A stretch of 7,333 nucleotides of DNA from Bdellovibrio sp. ZAP7 (GTDB lineage Bacteria; Bacteroidota; Bacteroidia; Flavobacteriales; Flavobacteriaceae), in NCBI GenBank assembly GCA_943324165.2, contig CALPKO020000060.1:1-7333 (forward strand), written 5' to 3'. The translations under genes and the position numbers were made by a program. The number at the start of each line of letters is the position of its first letter. Within the stretch, counting starts at the first letter, position 1. Below the pieces are notes generated by a model. It saw only the letters and a program-made list of their open reading frames with translations. It was not told the origin of the DNA and made no database searches. This document shows positions 1 to 7,055 of the stretch, in pieces.

Positions 1-1
1 G

Positions 2-1390
2 CTTTTAATGGCAGGGATATCTATTCTTCAATTCAAAACTGAAGCGAAAAATTATCATCAAGAGCGATTAGAACGAAAAGAAAATGCCATCAAAGAACAC
101 ATCAATTATATTCTTTCAACTACAACTTATCCGCTTACCACAGACAATTTACCTTTAATTTTTAAAGATAAAATCCACGAATTAGCCGACATTCATAGCC
201 TTCAAATCAACATTTATAGCTTAAAAGGTAAATTGCTAAAATCTTCGAAAGCTTCCTTTTCTATCGATACGCCAGCACCGCCAATTCCGGATTATATGCT
301 AAAATTAGTTCAATCTTCTATAGAAAAAAGATATGTTGATGTCAAAACCATCGATGACAAAAAATACCGTTCATCGTTTAGCGTAATTAAAGATTTAAAA
401 TTCAAACCACTCGGGATTTTGAGTTTGCCATACATTGAAGACGATGGTTTTTATGACCGAGAATTAAGAAACTTCTTATTTCGACTTGGGCAGGTTTATG
501 CTTTTATGCTATTAATTGCATTTGCGTTGGCTTATTTTCTTTCCAGCTATGTAACTAAATCTTTAAAAGCGATTTCTGACAAAATTACTGAAACAAGTTT
601 GAACCAAAAAAACGAAAAAATCGAATCCGACGATAGCAACAAAGAAATCAACTTGTTGATTAATGCATACAACGGAATGGTCGATAAATTAGAAGAAAGT
701 GCTGTAAAATTAGCTCAATCCGAACGTGAACAAGCTTGGAGAGACATGGCAAAACAAGTAGCACATGAAATAAAAAATCCATTAACGCCAATGCGATTAA
801 CGGTGCAGTCTTTTCAGAGAAAATTTGATGTGAATGATCTTGAAATTCAACAAAAAATGAAAGATTACTCTGAAACTTTAATTCAACAAATTGACACCAT
901 GAGTGCTGTGGCTTCTGCGTTTTCAAACTTTGCATCAATGCCAGCACAACAAAATGAAACCTTAAATGTAGTGGATATTGTGGATTTGGCTTTGGATATT
1001 TTTAACGAAGATTATATTGTTTTTGAAAGTGAAGAAAAAGAAATTATCACCAAAATAGACCGTACACAATTGATTAGAATCATAACTAATTTAGTCAAAA
1101 ACGCGATTCAATCAATTCCTGAAAATCAATTAAAAAAGTCGATAATTGTTACGGTTAAGTTAAAGAAAAACAATGTGCTAATTAAAGTAAAAGACAACGG
1201 AATTGGCATTGAACCCGAAAATGTCGAACGCATTTTTGAACCGAAGTTCACCACAAAAACGAGCGGAATGGGACTTGGTTTAGGAATTATTAAGAATATT
1301 ATTGAAAACTACAAAGGAACAATTACTTTTGAAAGCGAATATAAAAAAGGCGCCACCTTTACCGTATCGCTTCCTATAATCGGAAAATAA
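2..1390 (+). CDS. NtrY-like membrane sensor histidine kinase, 5' end cut by the window
   Basis: This is a two-component sensor kinase of the inner membrane that should autophosphorylate on histidine and pass the phosphate to a response regulator not present here. Numbered from the ATG at position 8, residues about 15-150 form a probable extracytoplasmic sensor region. A transmembrane helix lies at about 160-180 and a HAMP-like linker at about 181-235. The H-box contains AHEIKNPLTP with the phospho-acceptor at His253. The ATPase domain shows the N-box (NLVKNA, Asn365), G1 (DNGIG, 396-400), F-box (FEPKFTTK) and G2 (GMGLGLG, 420-426). The H-box context resembles NtrY-type kinases. The frame is open to the window edge, and the first residues (LLMAGISILQF) read like the end of a first membrane helix. 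The ATG at 8 is therefore probably internal and the true start lies upstream. All catalytic motifs are intact. The signal sensed is unknown. Confidence 0.93.
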   Translation, partial: LLMAGISILQFKTEAKNYHQERLERKENAIKEHINYILSTTTYPLTTDNLPLIFKDKIHELADIHSLQINIYSLKGKLLKSSKASFSIDTPAPPIPDYMLKLVQSSIEKRYVDVKTIDDKKYRSSFSVIKDLKFKPLGILSLPYIEDDGFYDRELRNFLFRLGQVYAFMLLIAFALAYFLSSYVTKSLKAISDKITETSLNQKNEKIESDDSNKEINLLINAYNGMVDKLEESAVKLAQSEREQAWRDMAKQVAHEIKNPLTPMRLTVQSFQRKFDVNDLEIQQKMKDYSETLIQQIDTMSAVASAFSNFASMPAQQNETLNVVDIVDLALDIFNEDYIVFESEEKEIITKIDRTQLIRIITNLVKNAIQSIPENQLKKSIIVTVKLKKNNVLIKVKDNGIGIEPENVERIFEPKFTTKTSGMGLGLGIIKNIIENYKGTITFESEYKKGATFTVSLPIIGK

Positions 1391-1401
1391 AAACATAAAA
1401 G

Positions 1402-2184
1402 ATGAACTACGAAAACATAATATCTTCTTCGGAAAACGGAATTGCAACCGTAACAATTAACCGGCCAACAAAGCTAAATGCTTTAAATAAAGTAACGATT
1501 CAAGAACTACATCATTGCTTTAATGTTTTAGAATTGAATGCTGAAATTAAAGTAATAATCTTAACTGGAAGTGGAGAAAAAGCTTTTGTTGCTGGCGCAG
1601 ATATCTCAGAATTTGCTCATTTTTCAGTTGAAGAAGGAGCGGAATTGGCAGCTCAAGGACAAGAATTATTATTCGATTTTATAGAAAATTTAAAAAAACC
1701 CGTTATTGCAGCCGTTAACGGTTTTGCGCTTGGTGGCGGATTAGAATTAGCAATGTCGTGCCATTTTCGAGTGGCTTCAGCAAACGCTAAAATGGGTTTG
1801 CCCGAAACTTCTTTAGGTGTAATTCCAGGTTATGGCGGAACGCAACGCTTGCCACAATTGGTCGGAAAAGGAAAAGCCATGGAAATGATTCTTACGGCAG
1901 GAATGCTCACTGCAGAAGAAGCAAAACAATATAATTTAGTAAATTATGTAGTTCCTCAAAATGAACTTATAGATTTTTGTATTGGAATTGCACAAAAAAT
2001 AATGAAAAATTCTCCCGCTGCGATTGGTCAAGCCATAAAAGCAATTAATGCTAATTTTAAAGAAGGTGTTGATGGTTATAAAACCGAAATAAAAGCTTTC
2101 GGCAAATGTTTTGGAACAGCAGATTTTAAAGAAGGAACATCTGCATTTTTAGAAAAAAGGAAAGCAGAATTTATCGGCAAATAA
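1402..2184 (+). CDS. Enoyl-CoA hydratase/isomerase (crotonase family)
   Basis: The 260-residue cytoplasmic protein has the normal length of a single-domain crotonase, which typically adds water to trans-2-enoyl-CoA in fatty-acid or amino-acid degradation. The CoA and oxyanion-hole segment AGADI sits at 64-68. The second oxyanion glycine lies in GFALGGGLEL (about Gly112). Both glutamates expected of a true hydratase are present: Glu115 in GGGLEL and Glu135 in GLPET, 20 residues apart as in rat mitochondrial hydratase (Glu144 and Glu164). IPGYGGTQRL (141-150) is also typical. Retention of both glutamates favours hydratase activity over an isomerase-only or decarboxylase role, but the acyl substrate cannot be read from sequence. 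The gene starts 11 bp after the kinase stop with an A-rich leader and no strong Shine-Dalgarno site, so it is probably co-transcribed with the kinase, although a functional link is not evident. Confidence 0.94.
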   Translation: MNYENIISSSENGIATVTINRPTKLNALNKVTIQELHHCFNVLELNAEIKVIILTGSGEKAFVAGADISEFAHFSVEEGAELAAQGQELLFDFIENLKKPVIAAVNGFALGGGLELAMSCHFRVASANAKMGLPETSLGVIPGYGGTQRLPQLVGKGKAMEMILTAGMLTAEEAKQYNLVNYVVPQNELIDFCIGIAQKIMKNSPAAIGQAIKAINANFKEGVDGYKTEIKAFGKCFGTADFKEGTSAFLEKRKAEFIGK

Positions 2185-2225
2185 TGGCTTTTAGTAAGTC
2201 CTAATATCATTTTATTATACTTTTT

Positions 2226-2273
2226 TGATATTGTAATATCATTTTATTATACTTTTTTGATATTGTAATATCA
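2226..2273. promoter_or_regulatory. Two copies of a 16-bp palindrome, candidate operator sites
   Basis: TGATATTGTAATATCA occurs at 2226-2241 and again at 2258-2273. Each has two perfect 7-base inverted arms around a central GT. Their centres are 32 bp apart, close to three helical turns, so a dimeric protein could occupy both on the same DNA face. A third, degenerate match sharing the core ATTGTAAT lies at 2291-2298, near the expected transcription start. The second palindrome overlaps the upstream promoter element. The palindromes are seen directly; the operator role is inferred. Confidence 0.5.
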
Positions 2274-2289
2274 TTTTGTTATATATTTG
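2256..2289 (+). promoter_or_regulatory. Bacteroidota-type promoter for the DUF4143 ATPase gene
   Basis: TATATTTG at 2282-2289 matches the TAnnTTTG -7 element of Bacteroidota sigma factors exactly and is followed by C, as is common. A TTTG at 2256-2259 lies 22 bp upstream, within the loose spacing reported for flavobacterial promoters. Transcription would begin at about 2296, leaving a leader of roughly 12 bases before the ATG at 2308, which supports that start codon. The -7 element lies in the degenerate third repeat copy; the equivalent stretch in the perfect copies (TATACTTTTTTG) is a poorer match. Confidence 0.65.
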
Positions 2290-2307
2290 CATTGTAATTA
2301 ATGTCAA

Positions 2308-3426
2308 ATGATACATCGGATTCAACAAAAAGAGATGGACGACTTCCTTTTTAAAGGGAAAGCCATCTTGATCTTTGGCGCAAGACAAGTCGGAAAAACC
2401 TCGTTGATAAAATCTACCATCAAAGGAAAAACTTTTTTATGGCTCAATGGCGACGAGCCAGACACGCAAACTTTGTTAGAAAATATTACCAGCGATAGGT
2501 TAAAAGCATTAGTTGGGGATCATAAAATTTTGGTAATCGACGAGGCTCAAATGATTCACAATATAGGTTTATTGATCAAAAGAATGGTTGATAATTATCC
2601 CGAAATTCAAGTAATTGCCTCTGGAAGTAGTGCTTTTGAATTGGCTGATAAAACCAAAGAATCTATGATGGGAAGAAAATTTGAAACCCAACTTTTTCCT
2701 TTAAGTTATGCCGAAATGGTCAACCACACTAATTTCGTTGAAGCAACACGACTGGTTCCTCATCGGTTGGTTTATGGATATTATCCGGAAGTAATAATGA
2801 ATCCTGGGAAAGAAGAACGCATTCTCAACGATTTATCAGATGGTTTTCTTTACAAAGACATTTTAAATTTAGATGGAATTAAGAAATCATCCACTTTACA
2901 AAAATTAGTTCAAATGTTGGCTTACAGAATTGGCTCCGAAATTAGTTATAGTTCGCTGTCGAATGATTTAGGAATAAACCGCTTAACCGTAGAGAAATAC
3001 ATCGATATTCTCGAAAAAAACTTCATCGTTTTTAGTTTAAATGCATTTAGCAAAAACCAAGACAACGAAATTAAAAAAGGCAAAAAGGTTTATTTTTGGG
3101 ACAATGGTTTGCGCAATCGCATCATTAAAAACTTTAATCCTACAGAATTGCGAGATGACGTTGGTGCTTTGTGGGAGAATTTTATCATCAGTGAAATGAA
3201 AAAGAAAATTGCCCACAATCGTTCCTACAAAGAAACTTTCTTCTGGCGCAACACCCAACAAGCTGAAATTGATTATATTGAAATCAAGAATGAACAAATT
3301 GATGCTTTTGAAATTAAATACAATTCCAATCAAAAAGTGAAATTTACAAAATCATTCACCGACAAATACCATCCAAAATCAACAAACGTAATTCACAAAG
3401 AAAATTTTTGGGATTTCTTGCTGTAA
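2308..3426 (+). CDS. AAA_14/DUF4143 family ATPase with C-terminal nuclease-like fold
   Basis: The 372-residue protein has the full layout of the AAA_14-DUF4143 ATPases, which are abundant and patchily distributed in Bacteroidota and archaea and whose cellular role is poorly known. Walker A is GARQVGKTS (24-32) and Walker B is ILVIDEAQ (74-81). A sensor-1-like segment IASGSSAFEL follows at 103-112, then MGRKFE with a possible arginine finger (Arg123). YGYYPEV (156-162) corresponds to a conserved family turn. Residues about 195-245 look like a winged helix. The C-terminal part has a PD-(D/E)XK-like pattern: Glu290, Glu320 and Asp322 in AEIDYIE, then Glu335-x-Lys337 in AFEIKYN. Whether it cuts DNA is unknown. 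No transmembrane segment or signal peptide is seen, so it is cytoplasmic. It has its own promoter in the repeat region and no obvious partner gene, which suggests a stand-alone accessory gene. Family membership is firm; function is not. Confidence 0.92.
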   Translation: MIHRIQQKEMDDFLFKGKAILIFGARQVGKTSLIKSTIKGKTFLWLNGDEPDTQTLLENITSDRLKALVGDHKILVIDEAQMIHNIGLLIKRMVDNYPEIQVIASGSSAFELADKTKESMMGRKFETQLFPLSYAEMVNHTNFVEATRLVPHRLVYGYYPEVIMNPGKEERILNDLSDGFLYKDILNLDGIKKSSTLQKLVQMLAYRIGSEISYSSLSNDLGINRLTVEKYIDILEKNFIVFSLNAFSKNQDNEIKKGKKVYFWDNGLRNRIIKNFNPTELRDDVGALWENFIISEMKKKIAHNRSYKETFFWRNTQQAEIDYIEIKNEQIDAFEIKYNSNQKVKFTKSFTDKYHPKSTNVIHKENFWDFLL

Positions 3427-3427
3427 A

Positions 3428-5941
3428 TTATCCTTGAAAATCGTTGTCGTCGCCACCTTCCCGTTTTGGTCTATCTCGATCGCTTTTCTTTTTGTTGAAT
3501 CTGTAAGTAAATGAAATATTGATTTGACGCATTCTCCATTGCATTTCGCTGTAAGAATTAAGCTGCGGTAAATTGGTTTGGGTAATTCTTTTTCGAGAAT
3601 TAAAAACGTCTTGAACATTTAAAGCTACTGTTCCTTTGTCTTTCAAAATGTCTTTGCTAAAACCTAAATTCGCACCATAAACTCCTAAACTTTTTCCTTG
3701 TGCGTTGTTTTGTGGGCCATTATAAGTCATGATTGTTTGCCAATCAATTTTGTACGGCAAAGTTACTTTTGATGTTAATCTTGTAAACCAAGAATAGGCA
3801 GTATTATCAAAATTTTGAGTAATTACAATTTTATCAGCATTTGTATAAACAAAATCTCCGTTAGTTTGATTCCTAAAAAAGTTGAAATTTGAATTTAATT
3901 TCCACCATTTATAGGGCGAATAATTCAGCGTAAACTCAAAACCAAAACGGTACTCTGTCGCCAAATTGATTGGCGTCGTAATAATCACAGGAGTTTTAAC
4001 ATCGAGTTGATCTACAATGGTAATAACATTTCCGTTGGCATCAAAAATATCTGCACCACCAACAGCTGTGTAAACAAAAGCGCCGGATTCACGTCGAACA
4101 TACTGAAACGAATCCGTGGTTTTATTAAAATAAGTTGAAGTATTTAAAGTTAATTTATCCCATTTTTTTAGAAATCCAAAATCTACTGCATCGGTCATCG
4201 CAGGATTTAATTGCGGATTTCCTTGAAACACATTTATGTTACTAGAATAATTTGAAAACGGATTGATTTGTCGTCCTCGTGGTCTAGAAATTCTACGGCT
4301 GTAGCTTAAAGAAGCACTTGTTTGTTTTGAAAATTCATAGGTAAAAAACGCACTTGGGAAAAAATTGTTATATCGCCTTTTATTAAAATCGCTTGTTGTA
4401 AGTAAATTAATATCAATATTAGAATCTTCCCAACGCAGGCCAAAAAGGAATGAAAAATTACCAACTTTTGTGCCCAATTGCGAATAAAGCGCATTTACTT
4501 TTTCTTTGTATTGAAGTGTGTTCGTAAAATCTTCATAAGGCGAATATGCTCCGGTAGGACTTACGCTACCGACTTGGTATGCAGTGGTAAGGTTAATGAA
4601 ATCTCCTTTATAACCGGCTTCAAATTGGCTTGATTTTCCAAAAGGTAAAACATAATCTGATTGAATAATACTTCTGCCCTGCTTTTGATCGTTTATTGTT
4701 TTTTCATTAATAATGTCGGTTATAAAACCCTTTTCATATTCTTTATTTGATGAAAACGAAGCATCTATAGAAAATTTATGTCCTTCTTTTTTAAATTTTT
4801 TGACAAAATTAGAATTGTATTCTGCATTTTCACTTTGGCTGTTTTGTAGGTTGTAACGGTAATTTGTTGATTGGAATACGTTGTTGGCATCATAATTCGA
4901 ATATAAAACCGTTTCCGGATTATCGCCGCCATTTTTCCTGTATGTAAATCCGTTGGTCCAAGTAGTAGATTGGTTTAAAAATAAATCTATTCCAAAATTT
5001 CCGTTATAACCTTCACTAATTCTATCATTATTTCGTCGTTCATAGATATAGTTTCTTACCGTGCCGTCAGCATTTAAATATTCCGTATCGTATAACATTC
5101 TTCCTGGATTATTTCTATAATTGTAACCATTTGTAGTAAAAATATTGAATTTTTCTGATTTATAATTCAAATTTCCAGAAGCTCCATAATTTTCTGGGTT
5201 TCCAGTAGACAAAATAAAAGTGCCATTTAATCCTTGGTTTTTTCCTTTTTTAAGTATGATATTCAACAAACCACCACCACCTTCAGAGTCGTAGCGGGCG
5301 GATGGATTGGTAACAACCTCTACTTTATCAATGGCGTCTGCGGGAATTTGGCGCAACGCCTCAGCAATATTAATAGCGTTTGATGGTTTTCCGTCTATCA
5401 AAATCCTTACGTCAGCGTTTCCGCGGAGACTAACTGCACCATCAGCATCAACACTTACGGACGGAATATTATCTAAAACATCACTCACTGTGCCACCTTT
5501 CACCATAATATCGTTGCCGACATTATAAACTTTTTTGTCTAATTTTATTTCTACAGTAGTTTTTTCGTTTCTTATGACAATTTCATTCAGTTGTGTAACA
5601 TCTGCAGAAAGCGAAATTATTCCCAAATTCAGCGCTGTTTGAATATTTTTTTGTTTTATTTCCATTGGTTTGTAAGAAATAAATTCAATTTTTATATCAT
5701 ATATACCTGGATTTACCGCAAATTCAAATTCTCCTTTGTTGTTTGTGATTCCGCCTGTAATATCTGAAGATTGAGCAACATTTTGGAGCGTAATTGTGGT
5801 GTATTCTAATGGTTGATTAGTAACTTTGTCTATAACTTTTCCCGAAACTTTTACTTTATTAGATTTTGAATTTTCTTGCGCAAAATTTATTGTCGTAACC
5901 AACAAAATTACAGCCAATAATATTCTTTTTAGGCTTTTCAT
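3428..5941 (-). CDS. TonB-dependent receptor-like outer-membrane beta-barrel protein
   Basis: The protein has 837 residues when started at the ATG at 5939-5941. That start gives a clean signal peptide (basic MKSLKR, a hydrophobic core, then NFAQ, with cleavage near residue 21). An in-frame ATG at 5987-5989 would add 16 residues, but it lies upstream of the predicted transcription start and would bury the signal peptide. Residues about 30-108 are a carboxypeptidase-regulatory-like beta-sandwich domain. The plug follows at about 118-232, with LRGNADVRILIDGKPS and VTNPSARYDSEGGGG. A large barrel extends to about 815 and ends in SFTYRF. It resembles the outer-membrane beta-barrel family found in Bacteroidota TonB-dependent transporters. 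A charged tail of 22 residues follows the last strand. There is no SusD partner beside it, so a glycan role is unsupported; the substrate could be metal chelate, peptide or other. No frameshift is seen. Confidence 0.92.
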   Translation of the reverse strand: MKSLKRILLAVILLVTTINFAQENSKSNKVKVSGKVIDKVTNQPLEYTTITLQNVAQSSDITGGITNNKGEFEFAVNPGIYDIKIEFISYKPMEIKQKNIQTALNLGIISLSADVTQLNEIVIRNEKTTVEIKLDKKVYNVGNDIMVKGGTVSDVLDNIPSVSVDADGAVSLRGNADVRILIDGKPSNAINIAEALRQIPADAIDKVEVVTNPSARYDSEGGGGLLNIILKKGKNQGLNGTFILSTGNPENYGASGNLNYKSEKFNIFTTNGYNYRNNPGRMLYDTEYLNADGTVRNYIYERRNNDRISEGYNGNFGIDLFLNQSTTWTNGFTYRKNGGDNPETVLYSNYDANNVFQSTNYRYNLQNSQSENAEYNSNFVKKFKKEGHKFSIDASFSSNKEYEKGFITDIINEKTINDQKQGRSIIQSDYVLPFGKSSQFEAGYKGDFINLTTAYQVGSVSPTGAYSPYEDFTNTLQYKEKVNALYSQLGTKVGNFSFLFGLRWEDSNIDINLLTTSDFNKRRYNNFFPSAFFTYEFSKQTSASLSYSRRISRPRGRQINPFSNYSSNINVFQGNPQLNPAMTDAVDFGFLKKWDKLTLNTSTYFNKTTDSFQYVRRESGAFVYTAVGGADIFDANGNVITIVDQLDVKTPVIITTPINLATEYRFGFEFTLNYSPYKWWKLNSNFNFFRNQTNGDFVYTNADKIVITQNFDNTAYSWFTRLTSKVTLPYKIDWQTIMTYNGPQNNAQGKSLGVYGANLGFSKDILKDKGTVALNVQDVFNSRKRITQTNLPQLNSYSEMQWRMRQINISFTYRFNKKKSDRDRPKREGGDDNDFQG

Positions 5942-5957
5942 GTTTAATAATTTTTTG

Positions 5958-5992
5958 CAAAGATAAAGTTTCAATATGCCTTGACTCACAAA
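5958..5992 (-). promoter_or_regulatory. Bacteroidota-type promoter for the outer-membrane receptor gene
   Basis: Read on the minus strand, TATCTTTG (5965 down to 5958) matches the TAnnTTTG -7 element exactly and is followed by C. A TTTG lies at 5992-5989, 23 bp further upstream, at the long end of the flavobacterial spacing. Transcription would start at about 5951, giving a leader of roughly ten bases before the ATG at 5941. This rules against the upstream in-frame ATG at 5989. No obvious operator or metal-regulator palindrome was noticed next to it. Confidence 0.65.
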
Positions 5993-6103
5993 GGATTGTT
6001 AAAAGGGCTATTTCTGTAAGCATAAAACGATTTTGAAGAATTTATATTTATTAAAGAAATAAAGCTAAATTGCTCGTATAATTTTAAATTCATAAAATAT
6101 AAA

Positions 6104-7051
6104 ATGTTCATTGCTCAATCTATAAAACCCAACAACGATTTCTGGAAATATATTTTAGGTTCATTCACTATAATTATGTTCACTTTTGTCGGACAGCTTC
6201 CAATTTTGGCGGCTGTTATATCGAAAAAACTAAGTGAAAATAAATTTTTTGAAGATGCGTTACAAAGCTCCTCTAAAGATTTGATGACTACTTTAGACCT
6301 TAATTTAACTTTGTTTTTATTGCTTTTATCATTTGTTTTCTCAATGATTGGGATTTGGTTTGTGGTTAAATATTTTCATCAGCAGAACCTACTTTCTGTC
6401 ACCACTTCTAGAAAAAAAGTAGATTGGAACCGGATTTTATTTTCATTTTCACTTTGGGCGGTTTTTGGAATTTTGTCAACCGCGCTAGATTATTATAATG
6501 CTCCAGAACATTATGTTTACAATTTTAAATTGGTTCCGTTCTTAATTTTATTTGTAATTGCTACATTAATGATTCCGATTCAAACCAGTGTCGAAGAATA
6601 TGTTTTTCGAGGTTATTTGATGCAAGGTTTCGCCGTTTTATCAAAAAACAAGTGGTTTCCGCTGTTAATGACGGCCGTTATTTTTGGAAGTTTGCATTTA
6701 TCCAACCCTGAAGTTATTAAATTAGGTCCGATATTGTTGGTTTATTATATTGGAACAGGATTATTTTTAGGCATATTGACTTTGATGGATGACGGAATGG
6801 AACTAAGCTTGGGTTTTCATGCTGCCAATAATCTGGTTGGCGCATTATTAGTCACGTCAGATTGGTCGGTGTTTCAAACCAATTCCATATTAAAAGACAT
6901 TTCAACACCTTCTGCAGGGTATGAAGTAATTTTACCTGTTTTTTTAATTTTTCCAATTCTTTTGTATATCTTTAGTAAAAAGTACAATTGGACCAATTGG
7001 AAAGAAAAATTAACAGGGAATATTGAAATTAACAATCAAATAAAAAACTAA
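6104..7051 (+). CDS. CPBP-family intramembrane metalloprotease (Abi/CAAX protease-like)
   Basis: The 315-residue integral membrane protein has about seven hydrophobic segments (near 14-36, 68-90, 110-127, 143-161, 183-200, 208-227 and 275-291). The conserved CPBP motifs are all present: EEYVFRG with Glu164, Glu165 and Arg169; FGSLH with Phe194 and His198; and FHAANN with His239 and Asn243. These residues form the presumed metal-dependent active site in the membrane. Family members include eukaryotic-type CAAX prenyl proteases and bacterial proteins linked to bacteriocin immunity or membrane-protein processing; the substrate here is unknown. The start has an A-rich leader (ATAAAATATAAA) typical of Bacteroidota. 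No convincing TAnnTTTG promoter was found in the 162 bp upstream. The next gene begins 4 bp after its stop, so the two are very probably co-transcribed. Confidence 0.93.
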   Translation: MFIAQSIKPNNDFWKYILGSFTIIMFTFVGQLPILAAVISKKLSENKFFEDALQSSSKDLMTTLDLNLTLFLLLLSFVFSMIGIWFVVKYFHQQNLLSVTTSRKKVDWNRILFSFSLWAVFGILSTALDYYNAPEHYVYNFKLVPFLILFVIATLMIPIQTSVEEYVFRGYLMQGFAVLSKNKWFPLLMTAVIFGSLHLSNPEVIKLGPILLVYYIGTGLFLGILTLMDDGMELSLGFHAANNLVGALLVTSDWSVFQTNSILKDISTPSAGYEVILPVFLIFPILLYIFSKKYNWTNWKEKLTGNIEINNQIKN

Positions 7052-7055
7052 TACA

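Larger units (their letters stand above)
2202..2294. repeat. 32-bp tandem repeat, two perfect copies plus a degenerate third
   Basis: Copies at 2202-2233 and 2234-2265 are identical. The third, at 2266-2294, matches for its first 12 bases and then diverges and loses three bases. Perfect 32-base periodicity thus runs from 2202 to 2277. Each unit begins TAATATCATTTT, has an AT-rich middle with a T-run, and ends TTTGATATTG in the two perfect copies. The junctions between copies create palindromes. The array fills most of the gap between the hydratase and the ATPase gene and ends in the predicted ATPase promoter. There are no unique spacers, so it is not a CRISPR array. Confidence 0.93.

Noticed and set aside
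660..947. Minus-strand ORF of 95 codons
   Set aside because: It lies wholly inside the histidine kinase opposite strand, has no recognisable domain and no promoter; it is a shadow ORF.
2185..2241. Possible terminator after the hydratase gene
   Set aside because: GGCTTT/AAGTCC at 2185-2200 pairs only weakly with a mismatch and has no T-run directly after it. The 16-bp palindromes have a two-base centre and AT-only stems apart from the end pairs, so they would make poor RNA hairpins.
2202..2294. Possible CRISPR array in the tandem repeats
   Set aside because: The units follow one another directly with no unique spacers, there are fewer than three intact copies, and no cas genes are present.
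3037..3333. Minus-strand ORF of 98 codons inside the ATPase gene
   Set aside because: It is antisense to the conserved C-terminal domain, has no family resemblance and is best explained as a shadow.
3379..3618. Minus-strand ORF of 79 codons spanning the convergent stops
   Set aside because: It is out of frame with the receptor and overlaps both genuine coding ends; no leader or domain supports it.
4306..4494. Minus-strand ORF of 62 codons in another frame of the receptor
   Set aside because: It overlaps the intact barrel-coding frame, with no independent start signal or domain.
5307..5528. Plus-strand ORF of 73 codons inside the receptor gene
   Set aside because: It is antisense to the conserved plug domain and its low-complexity Ser/Thr/Leu translation looks like a shadow.
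6060..6103. Possible promoter for the CPBP gene around TATAATTT
   Set aside because: The motif lacks the TTTG end of the Bacteroidota -7 element and has no matching TTTG at a suitable distance upstream.
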